Below, in pieces: positions 21,801 through 31,343 of a DNA stretch of 64,000 bases. A model generated the notes under the pieces. That model was not told the DNA's origin. It worked only from the letters and a program-made list of their open reading frames with translations, and did not search any database. A program made the translations under genes and the position numbers. This DNA comes from Isochrysis galbana (taxonomy: Eukaryota; Haptophyta; Isochrysidales; Isochrysidaceae). The first letter of the stretch is position 1; each line of letters opens with the position of its first letter. The stretch is taken from the NCBI GenBank assembly GCA_018136815.1, contig CM030941.1, positions 862,176 to 926,175 of the forward strand, given 5' to 3'.

Positions 21801-23994
21801 GCGCTTGGAGAGCGTCGACAAAGGAGGTTGTCGCTTCTCCCTCCTGTAGGAGAGCATCCACGATCTGCAATGAGTAGAGGAGCTTGAAGGCGCACGCCCC
21901 CTCATGCAGGAGGCTCGGCCAGTCAGGCAGCTCGCCCGGCAGTCGTGCGGGCAGCTCAACGAGCCCGGAGCGCATGTCGCGGTTGGTGGGCAACATCATC
22001 AATAGCTGCCAGGCGCGCGTCGACAGCCGCTCCTCGTGCAACGTCAGAAGCCCGAAGAGCGTGTCGAAGTTAGAGCCCCCCTCCAGCAGCGCGATGCTGC
22101 TATGAGCGTCGACCTCCGAGGGCGCGGGGGCCTCCTCACCTGGCGAGGGCTGCGCCCCTGCCGTACTGGGCACGCCTGTAGAGCTCGTCTCGTCCATGTC
22201 CATCTCGGAGCCGCCAAAGGGGTCGGCGTCCTCGGCCGGCTCGGGACGACGCATCACGTGCACGGCACACGGCGCGCGAAGCTTGAGCTCGTGGAGCGTC
22301 CGCCAGTCCTCCTTGAGCTCGCGGCCGCACGCAATTAGGCGAAGAGCGCGCGGGCTTGGTGACGCTACCTCGTCCAATAGCTCGCGCCACACGCGCACGC
22401 GCAGCTCACCCACCGTCTGATTGGAATGCATGCCGACTGTCGGCCGAGGGTCCTTGCCGCCGCCCCCCACCAGCATGATTTGGATTGTCATCGGCGCGCC
22501 GCGCACGCAGGCTCCATGCCTCCGAGACGTGGCGGCGCCGTCCGTTGGCGTGCTCCGCTTTTCTAACTCCACAACAAAGAGCCTGAGTAGTGTGAGGCAT
22601 CGTTCGGCGCGCAGGCAGAGCTGCCGCCGCTCAAGTTCCACGGGATGCACTCGCTCGGCCGACGGGAACGACGCGGCGTTGGGAGGCGTACAGGGTGGGG
22701 CGGGTTTGCCGCCGAGCTGCTCCTCAAGCACACGGAGCCGGCCGGCTGCGTCGTCGAGCGAGGACATGCACTGACGCACGAACTCACGCTGTTGCTGGTG
22801 AGCGCGCGCCGTGTCGAGGCGGAGCGTATGGTGGAGCAGTACGAGGAAGCGGACGGCGCGAAGCCCTACGGCCTCGTCGCGCGCGCAGAGCGCCGCCGCC
22901 CACAGCGTGTCGATGCCATGGAGCGGCAGGTCGAGCACCGAGACGTTGGCATGATCCTGCTGCGAGAAGCGCTGTTCGCGCCAGTTGATCCAGCGGAACA
23001 GGTACTCAATGCACGCATAAGCGGTCGGTGAAAGACTCTCGGCGGGCAGCTCCGACGCGCGGGAGAACAAGTAACGTGTCGAATCAGTGTCCAAGGCGCT
23101 GTTCGAGTTGGTGCGCACCTGCTCGACCCAACGGAAGATGAGGTCGCGTTCGCCAGCGGTGATGCTGTGCACGACGCACCGGTCCCACAGGACGTCGAGC
23201 TGCTCCTGAGTCAGCGTCAGAGCGGCGCTGACCACGCAGAAGTTCAAGAAGTTGATGCGGTGTCCCAGCTGCTCCATGTGCTCTGCGCGTGCGGCGCGAA
23301 TGGTCGCGTCGGCAGGGCGCGGGCTGCTGCGCGCCGCCCCGACAGAACGAGGCACGGCAGGTGACGCAGTGCGTCGGCTCACGGGCGAGGCCGAGGCGAG
23401 TGCTGCGCTCTCGGTGTCCACCGCCGCGGTGAGCTCCTCCAGTCGGCCGGCGGCGGCCTCGTGGTACCGCAGGAACTCGCTAAAGAAGACGCGGAGTAGA
23501 CCATGCTGCTCGTCTAGCTTCTCTAGCACGGCGGCGACCGAGTCCATCTTCTTGCGTGCCTTGATCGGGAACGAGGCGAGCATCGCGCGAACAAGTCGCA
23601 GCGTCTGCGGCACAGAATGGCCCGTTTCCAACTGCACGACGCAGCGGAGAAGCATCGGTTGGCGCTGAGTGGCGCAGTGCGTCCACGTAAGGAGATCGGC
23701 GAGGATGGATGCGGCCACTTGGCGCAGCTCGTTCGAGACGGGAGACGAGTCCGACATCAGGTCCCACAGCTCGTGTAGACCGTACCAACGGTGCTCCTGC
23801 TGCGGGTTGTGCGGTGAGGAGATGCCGGCGATGGCGAAGCCGCGAAGCAGCGTGAGCGTGTGGGTTGTGTACTCGGCGTACGAGATCGAGCAGATGTAGT
23901 CGTATAGCTCGTCGAGCAACGGCAGCGGCAGGTGCGGAGTGAGGTCGATGAGCGCCCCATAGATCGCCTGCGTGACGCACTCGTGCTTGTCCAT
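15877..23994 (-). CDS. Giant ubiquitin-specific protease (USP9X/USP24/USP34 type), 5' end in gap
   Basis: One uninterrupted frame of 2705 codons. Residues ~1-480 and ~600-1190 are helical and armadillo-like. A ubiquitin-like domain starts at about residue 502 (MTIQIMLV...LIACGREL). The USP catalytic domain runs from about 1215 to 1590. Its Cys box GLKNLGATCYLNS has Cys1227 and its His box TSDSGHYYSF has His1505. The third catalytic residue is Asp1528 in HFNDTLVEP, with Asn1527 beside it. The zinc-finger-like region and ALPPVLIVHLKRFEFD block match large USPs. About 1100 helical residues follow. It should remove ubiquitin from proteins in cytosol or nucleus. The ATG at 23994 lies 12 bases from a gap with no stop between, so the true N-terminus may lie in or beyond the gap; across it a minus-strand frame reads GFWIRFDNCGLD. 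The subfamily is uncertain, the enzyme class is not. Confidence 0.9.
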   Translation of the reverse strand: MDKHECVTQAIYGALIDLTPHLPLPLLDELYDYICSISYAEYTTHTLTLLRGFAIAGISSPHNPQQEHRWYGLHELWDLMSDSSPVSNELRQVAASILADLLTWTHCATQRQPMLLRCVVQLETGHSVPQTLRLVRAMLASFPIKARKKMDSVAAVLEKLDEQHGLLRVFFSEFLRYHEAAAGRLEELTAAVDTESAALASASPVSRRTASPAVPRSVGAARSSPRPADATIRAARAEHMEQLGHRINFLNFCVVSAALTLTQEQLDVLWDRCVVHSITAGERDLIFRWVEQVRTNSNSALDTDSTRYLFSRASELPAESLSPTAYACIEYLFRWINWREQRFSQQDHANVSVLDLPLHGIDTLWAAALCARDEAVGLRAVRFLVLLHHTLRLDTARAHQQQREFVRQCMSSLDDAAGRLRVLEEQLGGKPAPPCTPPNAASFPSAERVHPVELERRQLCLRAERCLTLLRLFVVELEKRSTPTDGAATSRRHGACVRGAPMTIQIMLVGGGGKDPRPTVGMHSNQTVGELRVRVWRELLDEVASPSPRALRLIACGRELKEDWRTLHELKLRAPCAVHVMRRPEPAEDADPFGGSEMDMDETSSTGVPSTAGAQPSPGEEAPAPSEVDAHSSIALLEGGSNFDTLFGLLTLHEERLSTRAWQLLMMLPTNRDMRSGLVELPARLPGELPDWPSLLHEGACAFKLLYSLQIVDALLQEGEATTSFVDALQARESTPRAPAHWMDSFVSRGGLRHLLKLLTAPTDELLGAQRGCQGLTCLVLLLRIVGQFLLDGTVPAAVEDGGFCPDTARMLEPEPAWTCFSFLPLREGKVAALVEEVALADHLMELIEGVALNSTDSDTQYEPDGGDQPHSNAPLASPTGCLPRVESVVVFEKGLDVQIVHEALRLLVACARAPAHSATSALGVDNSPAVETSTLLRDNNRLRSWLKSLLLQCSVANVRAEACTALYALACVYPAASAHMADADRVSELPASSYGRIPRAPTVLSIIVREMLALLPPSEAETAHSQQFFELLHMLVAACPDCELKGMTAKELFDKVLHLERAHPILERRDAPDDVDTELVGYLRLLLLLIKAHPDLKRVRVRHEGAAAPGTAVSDREWDASLVGCLGEDVFRLPSAEEARNLGAHAPPKCKTHACRAAALDLLAELANGEPTNLAHLVDLQLAQHLARSPDRCSVARYSSTWHYAPSLQERSRCGYVGLKNLGATCYLNSLVQQLFMVPEFRAAVLALDIPPPGSAPQTPSEGAESSDAESGGSDVLYHLQLIFGYLQESEKRWCDTREFCASFRDFENMPISPSVQMDVDEFLNMLFDQLETGLSGTPRPKLLQSIFGGAFVNQIIDKTGQRLSERMEPFYVLSIEVKGKASVLDGLSQFVEGEPLEGDNKYKCENGTYVEATKRCCISALPPVLIVHLKRFEFDYDLMKKMKLYDHCEFPQLIDMAPYTVDYLEAEENLADSADSLATGDDGDCMYELAGVLVHTGTSDSGHYYSFIKERRVERPGSYPWLHFNDTLVEPFDARDIGKCCFGGVESVVQWDPDANKPVQRSQIKPHSAYMLFYERVDRKSAGGKPHAPAATASLPAVAPATPKDPEALHDANRVLASAPSSRTPTVEPAKLCTNPVVQVQVPEHIKQEVWEENMNFLRDRYIVDALHFRFLRRLVAMTLDALPTNDVHDPADLPVPSPGCKDRGAMSMGALQLGCHFLVETLARAKDKSTLADWVRLLQEGLRNSPEACRWFLLQAVSAGWLRSLLLHCSVPEMRAAFAQLLLHAATILRPHELYLYPPEIAPPPAMARAGGAVSLPGTAGDGHLMTVEVGEDPGDAETNAPSSEEVGGGVLTSPPKRARIESVPGNENALGPSPALADRQQPACICLLDSFIALVPEVPAHWRHVSKFFEVALALAHLGQEERAWMIRRRFVSHIVDAYLGDDSPFAPLDDEAPPEDGSSPARPRRGRMGDKFAPPPLEHMVTLLSLLARASLRHEPHATSPLSLEGTLLPMQLEEYELLSHPALLARLLKNGLNVLRLRELLEHLCYEAPRTSATVLHLILQGIDTMDSEQLGPYLSCFCHVVCIEDSEQQWRTDWAMQRMLHVVANNMRYKQATVSCLRALLGLCSTSPHTRKWMIQQRSLWVEAWLLGGLSMQVRCTAEHFVKAILTAEIQETTDSETSTPPDEPSAETSMTSLAGHVSALTASEREAEHATCGDAPVTAARNAGAPHPAVDAMYEHLVGLLGPVVQHDLRDQRPSSPNSQQPKQAEDVPLPRLAPYFRACSWCACHGSPAHAPTMELLLEAYMLQDACRYECDETKREMLGFWYDALRNSLDSTTRTTDAPPPPLVQAEPQTLVKAFRRLLDSFVSLRPNERFVEYNRSFLPLFYGLLRTMLACPEGDACLKVLVSHRNWEWAIRYVVVEHVDYVQLLHPAEQEPYSLARALRGLLRACASFSADWRLRTLTSALASHKLVANRANVLPLLAYCMAGEEEVATACERGAPAQLCACLDAYGVALFEKARWETLHPILALLAKCASWLRHSGADDVSGESRQQAALAAWDVAATRKPVLHVLFLLLRPSLGLPPQAGRPGPVPPPALQAACFDVASLLAAVDDFCSQAIADALLQNRSRLAAAGPLNAALGALERASAAGAASGRLAELEAVLEAAKLIGPLAGEAEGPPVEPMSLVSTPVHGSHELE

Positions 23995-24006
23995 CGACGC
24001 GCGCCA

Positions 24007-24106
24007 NNNNNNNNNNNNNNNNNNNNNNNNNNNNNNNNNNNNNNNNNNNNNNNNNNNNNNNNNNNNNNNNNNNNNNNNNNNNNNNNNNNNNNNNNNNNNN
24101 NNNNNN
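24007..24106. other. Assembly gap (100 N)
   Basis: Exactly 100 N, the usual placeholder for a scaffold gap of unknown length. It cuts the 5' end of the protease gene. Confidence 0.98.
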
Positions 24107-25711
24107 GTCCAGACCGCAGTTGTCGAAGCGAATCCAGAACCCTAAGACGCCATGGCTAGCCAAGGATACTCTGCGAGGCTGCAGTCTTGTCAAAGCGTCT
24201 CATTTAGTTCAACCGACTCATGTTGTTTGGGATGTCTGCGTCCGCATATCAGCAACGGGCACATGAAAGTAAGTGCACGAGGGCAAGGTGGTGGAGGAGC
24301 GGGGCAGCACGGCAGCACCGAATGAGCACCCCCCATCCACCCATATCCATCCACTCCCATGAGATCAGAACTGCGTGTTTAGGGGGAGCTGAGGTTTGAG
24401 AGAACCGTGCACCAACGCACATCGCGCGCGCATGCACACCGGCGCTCCTTCCCGCCTCGGTCAGAGAAAAGGTTCATTGCAAAAATCTTCTGAGAATTCG
24501 GGGCTAGACACAAAAACGGGGGAACTAGCAGCCGCGCGTGGCTATGTTACTGTTGCGGGTAGGGAGGGTCGCATATCTCTCCTCGCACCGTTTCCGCGCG
24601 ACTCCCCCTCCGTCGTCACGCCCCGGCCTCCCCCCCCCCCTTCCTTGTATCAGCGTCCGCGTTCTGCCCGCTCCCGATAGGATCGCCCCCTCTCCTCTCC
24701 CTTACTGTTCTGACTGAATCGCCGGCCCCGTTTCATCCCTTTCTTTTCCCGCGTGTTTCGCCCCCCCCGCGTGTCATCTTCTCTCAGCCGGTGTCCTTCG
24801 TACGCTCTACGCCACCGCACGAGCGCCCCTGTGTCCTTCCTCGTGTGCCTCTTGCTCCCGTCCTCGTCTCCCACGACTGCATGTCAGCTGAGGCCGCTCG
24901 CTCGTCCTCAGCCCCCCCGTCGCGTGCCTCTGTGTAGGTGTAGAAAGTATGCCGCTGCACGTGCTACTTGTGCAGTAGGTAGTGGTTCCATTCGCCACGA
25001 GTGCGGTAAGAATATTAAAAGGTTTTTTATGGCTAGGCTCTAGAGAGCCTAGTGGAGTAGATGAAGCTGGTAGAGTGTCGACTAAGAATATCGAATAGAG
25101 AAATGCTGCCGGCTTAGACTAGGTGGCCGCCGATCCCGATCCCATTTTGCCTAACATGCACCGCCACCAACCCCCGACATGCATCGACCATGGAAGGCTA
25201 TTGCCGTCTCTCCCCGGAGCTGTATGACTTGGTGAGGCCTAACGAGAAAGCCCCTTTTTATCGAATTAGAATGTTAGAAATGAGGGCGGGGCATAGGCGA
25301 AGCGTGAAGTAGGAGCTGCCGTCTCAGCTTACCGAGCGATGCGATGGCCAGACCAGGCAAACGGCAAGGAGATGGGTGGAAGAAAGGAAATAATTGAGAA
25401 GCAGGAGGAACAGATACCGATCTGCGAGAACGGCAAAGAAAAAGGAAGCGTGGCAGAGCTTACGGTACGGCAATATCAAGACGTGAGCTGTAAATGAGAC
25501 AACTTGGGTCACGGTTCACGATCGTGACACAAACGGCGGCAGCCTGGCAAGAAAGAGAAAGGAGAAGGCCGTGTGCCGAGTAGAAAGCAGTGAGAAGAGA
25601 AACCGGCCGGACTCTGTTCCGCACTGCGGCAATGGTTCCTTGCATGGCCCGACAACGCGGTGATGACAAACTCGTCTATCCATCACACTTTCCCACTCCC
25701 GATGGCCACAT
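24107..25711. other. Intergenic, possible promoter and 5' region of the protease; no gene seen
   Basis: The first ~90 bases may hold a minus-strand 5' exon of the protease (GFWIRFDNCGLD reading). The rest is C-rich mixed sequence. A GCGGTAAGAATATTA motif at about 25003 is followed by a T run and the small palindrome GGCTCTAGAGAGCC. No credible frame. Confidence 0.5.
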
Positions 25712-28041
25712 TCAAGCTGGGTCTGGCCTCGGAGGCGCCCTGGGGGACGCTCTCCGATTCCAGCTCCACTGCTGGCGCTGCTGCGACTCCTCTTGCTCCC
25801 TCTGCCTCTCGAGAATAGAGCACAACAGCGATAGCTCTGAGGTTCCGAATTGTGGGAGCCCGGAAGAGGCAAGGATCGTCTCAAGCCTCTCGCGCATCCG
25901 CTTGGGATTGCGTGGCAGGGGCGGCTGCGAGCGCAAGAGCAGGCCGACAGTATCGATATGGCCGAGAACGGACTTTAGCACCTGCACGTGGTGCGGCGGT
26001 GCTCCGTAGTTGGATTGGGAGTGCAACGACGGCTGCACTACAACGCTAGAGTGCATATGATACACGGGGTGCGAAGGCCAAGGGAAAAGCGTTGCGCCAT
26101 GGCCTGGGGAGGACGAGCAAGCCCACTGAGGCACCTGGACTTCATTCAGCCGTGAGCGCTGTTCCCGCGAAACTGATCTGAATCGGCGCCAGCAAATGGA
26201 GAAGATGGAAGCCGAGAGGGCAAGCGATGAGATGACAGTCGTGACGAAGCCCCGGGCAGCCTCCTGCAAGAACGGACAAGTATAGATGGAGTGCATGAGG
26301 TGCCCCAATGCGTGGCGGGCATGCTCACGCCATGCAGTGGCCGTTGGCTCGGCACAAGGCGAGTCTTATAGTGTACCTCAAAGCCCGAGACGAGATTCAT
26401 CCCGAAGAAGCCCGAGACGGCAGCGGACGCGCCGATGGCGAGTCCTGCCATCGACAGAATAAGCTCTAGTCGTGCAATCCGATTGCGCTCGTTATCGAGG
26501 GTGAGTTCGAGAACTCCCTGCGTCGTCTCAATATTGGTGGCGAGCTGCTCCACGCGGTCGTTGAGCGCCTGGTTTGAGGAGGTGCGAATACCAATCAGTC
26601 GACAGTGAGAGAACGAGTGAATTGCCTCACAGGGGCGCACGTCAGCGCAGTGATGGCGGTGGTGGAGGCAAGTATACGGGAGCGGTTCGGCACCTCGAGC
26701 CTTGCAAGGTATACGTCGAGCAGCGTCTCAACCACCTCCTCCTCCTTAAGCTGCTCCGCCTCTTCAGCACGCTGTAGCTCACGCGATTCCTCCTCTTTGG
26801 CCTCAGCCTCGAGCCGTTCCCGGGCCAGGCGTTCTGACTCGGCGCGCTCTGCCTCTCGTCCGGCTATCAGCATGCGGTCAGCCTGTGCGATGTCGTCGCC
26901 CTCGCACGGATACCTGTCGGGGGTTATCGAGCACTCCTCGGCCGGCGAGACTGCGCTCATCTCTGTGGAGGAGGAATCCCCGTCTAATCCCCGCACCAAG
27001 GCCATTGGGCCGCTCTTTGCGCCTGCCTTAGCCACCTCAGCATCCGCCACCTTGGCGGCCTCAGCTGCAGCCTCGGCCGCCTCCGCTGCGATCCGGGCCT
27101 GTCTGGCCTCCCAGCTCGCCGGCGGAAGCCCACGCTTACGCCTCTCGAAGAGGGAGAGGCACATGCCGGAGAGCTCATCGTCATTTTCAAGTACCTCCTG
27201 TAACATGCTTGTGAGACGACGTGAGCGCGAACGCAGCTCGTTGAGCGAAATCTGAAGCGGTAGTAGCCGACCGAGCGCAGCGCCACGGCGCGAGTCGGAT
27301 TGGCTCGCCGACCTGTTGCACGAGAGGATCGCGCGAGCAGGGGAGGGATCGGAGGTGACCACTGGGCCATGGGCACTTAGCGCGCTAGACTGGACCTTGC
27401 AGGTGTGGGGGCACGCACGAGTCAGTGAGCTGTGCCAGCAGGTCGTTGATGAGGCCAGTGAGGCGCTGCAGGGACTCCTCGAGGAGCGTGTACGATACTT
27501 CATAGAGGCACTCGAGGATTCGGACCTCGAAGGGGTATTCCTCACCATTGGACGAGCGGGAGAGAGACTCGAAGCGCTGCCTCACTTCCTCTCCCACAGT
27601 CTTGACCTTCTGCTCGTTCTGGCCAATAAGGACGACACGGTCATGCTGCAAGACACCTTTCACGTCGCCTAGGTCAAAAAGGACAAAGCCATTGCGCACG
27701 GCGAGTACAGGCGTGGACGAGCGGAGGAGTCGCACATCCCTTGGCGACAGTTTGTGCGTCGAGTGCATTGAGGTGAGCGTCGACTGGTATGGCGTCACCC
27801 TGCCGTCGTTCCTCAGCTCGAAGAGCGAAAGTATCGGGCCGCTAGAGGTGTAGGCGGCGTAAGCAGGCGTCGGCACTCCTGACATGCTTGGTGGCATCAC
27901 GGCGAGCGGCGACCGAGCGCGCGGCAAGGGTGCGGTCGATCGCAGCGGTAGCGGGCTCGGGGCGAGCGCAGGAAGCCGTAGCGGTCGGGAGGGAACATGC
28001 CCCATGAGCATAAGCACACCCCATGCGCTGAGAGTAACCAT
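25712..28041 (-). CDS. MRS2: MRS2/CorA-type magnesium channel, four exons
   Basis: Exons 28041-27419, 27312-26694, 26568-26377 and 26263-25712 join in frame to about 661 residues. Introns are 106, 125 and 113 bp with donors GTGCGT, GTGCCG and GTACAC, all ending CAG. The first ~85 residues look like an organelle presequence. Then come RDVRLL, an LAVRNGFVLFDLGDVKGVL strand region and the family LPFE-type motif YPFEVRILECLYEV. Exon 2 carries the LLPLQISLNEL helix and the VLENDDEL block, then an unusually long Ala/Glu/Arg-rich insert, then ETLLDVYLARLE. Exon 3 holds the first membrane helix and the diagnostic Gly-Met-Asn at about residues 470-472 (FFGMNL). Exon 4 has the second helix (TTVISSLALSASIFSICW). 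It should form a pentameric Mg2+ channel in the mitochondrial inner or plastid membrane. The C-terminal tail after the second helix (~150 residues) is long, and the stop is uncertain. Confidence 0.88.
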
Positions 28042-29030
28042 CTCTCTCTCGCTCGCTCGCTCGCTCGCTCGCTCGCTCTCCCTCTCCCTCGCCCTCGCCC
28101 TCGGCCTCTCCCTCCCTCTGCCGGCCGGTCGGTCTCTCCGGCGGAGGCCTGGAGAACGAAAGAGAGGAGGAAGGGAGGCGGAGAGGCGGAGAGAGGCGGA
28201 GAGGAGCAGCGGGAGGGAGGGAGGGAGGTTGGGGGAGGAAGAGACAGAGAGGCAACCGAGAGGAAGAGAAAAGGGAGGAGAGAGAGGAAGAGAACCACAC
28301 CAGAGGAGAGAGCCAGAGGGAACGGAGCTCGTCGCGCTCTCTCCTCACTATTTCCTCTCTATTCTTCGGTCTTCTTCTACATATCTCGCGTGTTCCGCCA
28401 ACAAAATCTCGTTTTCGCATTGATGCGCGCGCACTCACTCTCCTCTTCCTCTGATGCTCTCATCATAACTTCTACTTCTCTCCACTTCCTATGAAAGAGA
28501 AGCTAGTCGCACATCTTCTACTTGATCTTCTCGCTGTGCCCCTCCTCCTCCTCCCCACCCACCTCGCTCTCTCTCTCTTTCACAAGATTCCCAGTCCTCT
28601 TCTTCTTCTTCTTCTTCTTCTCTCTCTCTTCTCTCCCTCTCTCTCTTCTCTCCCTCTCTCTCTTCTCTCCCTCTCTCTCTCCCCCCCCCCCTCTCGACTG
28701 CTCTCGGCGTTCGTCGAGAAGGAAGAACGCGCCAGCAGTACATCAGTAAACTCTCGCCCCCCCCCCCCCCCCCGCCGCGCCTTCCCGAGATCGCGCTCGC
28801 CCTCTTTCCTCGCTCCTCGTGGCCCTCTCTCCCTCTCTCTCAGTCTCTCTCTCTCTCTCTCTCTCTCTCCCCCCCCTCCCTCCCTCCCTCCCTCCCTCCC
28901 TCCCTCTCTCTCTCTCTCCCCCCCCCATCGGCAGCCTCACAGCCACCGCCGCGCACACGTCCACGGGTCCACGAGGCCTTCTACTATTAAAAGGAGTACT
29001 CCACTCTACACCCCCTTCGATCAACACCCA
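28042..29030. repeat. CT/CCCT-rich low-complexity region upstream of MRS2
   Basis: It has (CTCG)n at about 28049-28078, GA-rich purine sequence at 28150-28290, and long CT, CTT and CCCT tracts to 28925. Reading frames through it give only Ser/Leu/Pro or Arg/Glu runs and are artefacts. It probably includes the MRS2 promoter and 5' UTR. Confidence 0.65.
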
Positions 29031-29317
29031 GGTCTAGATGTTAAACACGGTGGGTTGGGTCTAGAAACACACCAAAAACAGCTGTTTTTGGCTTTTTTGG
29101 AAACACGGTGAAACACAGTACCGAAAACAGCGGGTCATATACATAAAGTATATTATACATGTATATTTATATCCATATCCATCTCCCGCGTAGGCTTACA
29201 GCTCACAGCTACTGGTAGTTCTTGAGGGAGTGCAGTTGTAATTTTAACTGTCAAGCATGATTCTGATTGATGATTGATTGTCTTGCATCCAACTAGGTGC
29301 TAGGTGGTAGGTGGTGG

Positions 29318-29560
29318 TAGCTACAACTACTTTTATAAGTAGGAGGCCAATGGGGGCCTCGCGCCCCCCTCTCTCCATCGCAGACACCCCCTGGGTGGGC
29401 CTGCACAACCAACCTCAGCCCCTGCCTGCTGGCAGGGGCTGAGCTGACATCAATCTGGCCCAGACCTTCGCCGAGCGCGCGCCGCGCGCCGCACGCACTC
29501 GCCTGCACTGGCCCTCGCTCGTACTGACCCCCCCCCTCACCACTGAGCCACAGACCACCG
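29318..29560 (-). mobile_element. Hairpin-ended dispersed element, family F copy 1
   Basis: About 240 bp nearly identical to 44349-44580. Read on the minus strand, the shared end at 29318 carries hairpin CTACTTATAAAAGTAG followed by TTGTAG. Similarity stops abruptly at about 29555, as expected for a copy truncated at its other end. A third, partial and inverted copy lies at about 35455-35540. Confidence 0.65.
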
Positions 29561-30597
29561 AGGCCGCCAGGAGGGCACCCAGGGCCAGCGAGGCGAGCGA
29601 GGGAGAGGCAGGAGAGGCCAGGGGCACTGCCCCAGCCTCCACTGCCCCCTGAGCTGCCCTGGCTGGCCCTCTGGGGGGCCCCGAGGGGCCCCCAGAAGGG
29701 GGCCATGGCGCGCGCCATGCAGCACACGCCCGTAGGAGAACGAAGAGAACGACGGGAAAAGAACGACAAAAAAACCACACGATCTGGCCCGAGAATAGGT
29801 AAGATATCCGCCCATTTACGGTATATCAACGGGAAGACACCCTGCGCGGCAGTCAAACACCGCGAAAGTGCGGCAGCGGACGAAGAAAGGCCGAAGGGCG
29901 TGGGCCGAGACCCCCTGGGGACAATATAAGATAGTTCAGAAGGCGTTTTACGTTTGTCTGCCACAGGAACACCCAACAACAGGTCTGCCCCGGCCCGCCC
30001 CTTGCGCTTGGCCCGTCGTAGTGCACGCGGGCCCCCCCCCCGATACCAAAGACAAAGGAATGAAGGGGGTAGTGTAAAGGGAGTGAGTGTTCTGGGGTAT
30101 AGGCGATGGCGTGAGTCGGTACCGTGAGTGCGTGGTCTTTATAGCTAGCGGTAGTAGCCTGAATCTTCAGATGTTTTTTTTTAGGTGGTGGTAGCTAGTG
30201 GTGTAGTGGTGCAGGTGGGAGGCCAGGCAATTACGTGGCGGGATTTTGATTATGCTATGGCTATGGCCTATGGCCTCGCTCGCACGCTCACTCACCGCGC
30301 GCGCGCAGCGCGCAACCCTCTGTTCCGGACATGGGCGTCTCCTAGAAACACGGTGAAAAACACTGTTTTTGACTTCCGTAGAAACACACTGTTCCTGTGT
30401 CCTGTGTTTAACACCTAGGCACCCAGGCCAAGGACGCGCGCGTGTCACTGTGAATGTCCGCGTACATAAAAACGAAGAGGAAGCAGGGAGGAAGCACGGA
30501 CACCTAGAGAAGCACTACAGGACTCAGTCAGGTACAGGTAGTCCGGTCACTCGCTGTAGGGGTGCGGAGGGTACCAGCTACAATGGACAATGGGAAA
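29561..30597. other. Intergenic, repeats only
   Basis: No credible gene. It contains the composite dispersed repeat at 30016-30182 and a block at about 30335-30420 (GAAACACGGTGAAAAACAC, AAACACTGTTTTTG). That block resembles, in inverted orientation, 29036-29125, and also resembles 58590-58690. Confidence 0.5.
30016..30182 (+). repeat. Composite dispersed repeat, most complete copy
   Basis: It runs from GTAGTGCACGCGGG through CCCCCCCGATACCAAAGAC, GGAATGAAGGGGG, GAGTCGGTACCGTGAGTGCG and GTAGTAGCC to GAATCTTCAGATG and a run of nine T. A parallel copy with both halves is at 48205-48385. Half copies occur at 690-750 and 9652-9735, and inverted at 44266-44350. Confidence 0.6.
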
Positions 30598-31080
30598 CTA
30601 TAACTATCGTTAAAACGATAGGGTCATGGAGCGCGCGCCGCTCCCCTCCTCCCCTGCCGCCAACCCCGCCGCGACGGACGATCGGGCCATGCCCGACACC
30701 GCGCACTCGAAGCGCCCGCGAGAGGGCGCTCCCCCGACCCAGGTGCGCACGAGACTCGTCCCGTGCCAACCCCCGGACAGCTGCGCACCACCTAGCCCAG
30801 CAAGGCCAACATGGCCCACACAACACACAACCCGCATCTCCTCCCACGTCCCAGCCACCAGTGGCCACCCACCCAATGAATCAAGTCGGCTCCAAGCCGC
30901 ATCCCATAGGGAAAACCTCATGGCTGGATGGCTGGACCCCTACACAGCCGCGGCACTGACATCGTGCGCAAGCACGAGGCACAGGCCTGGCCGGTCACTC
31001 TACCAACCCCATGGGGAGGACTCTCAAACTCTGGTGCTGGTGCAGAGAAAGTTGCACCAAGGGATGGAAACGGCTGACTA
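30598..31080 (-). mobile_element. Hairpin-ended dispersed element, family E copy 1
   Basis: Read on the minus strand it ends with CTCCATGACC, hairpin CTATCGTTTTAACGATAG and then TTATAG. About 400 bp of the body can be aligned by eye to the copy ending at 32128. This includes the end-proximal region, a CCCATAGGGAAA block ~300 bp in, and a GTGCGCRAGCACGRGGCACA block ~370 bp in. Confidence 0.6.
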
Positions 31081-31343
31081 ACTCCAGGGAAAACCCTGAC
31101 TAGACCCACATGGACTTGCCGCCTCAACCACCCAACCACCCTCGCCGCGAGCGGCGGGCCGGCCGACAACGACGGGCCCAACACAAAGCATCACACTAAC
31201 ACTAGCCACCACACATACAACCACAACAAGAGACAACAACACCCCTGCCAAGCAAGGTGGGAAGCAACAGCAGCCCGACGCACTAGCGCCGGGCCAAACG
31301 GCCAAACACAACAAGCTGGGGGAATCTCCTACACCACACAAAT
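31081..31343. other. Short interval between elements, nothing recognised
   Basis: Low-complexity CA-rich sequence without a credible frame; it may be a further part of the family E copy. Confidence 0.4.

Noticed and set aside
30626-31081. 151-codon plus frame starting Met-Glu-Arg-Ala, partly echoed at 31371 and 32104
   Set aside because: The echo follows from DNA similarity of the element ends. Indels between copies break the frame, so a protein is not supported; the sequence is reported as element end.
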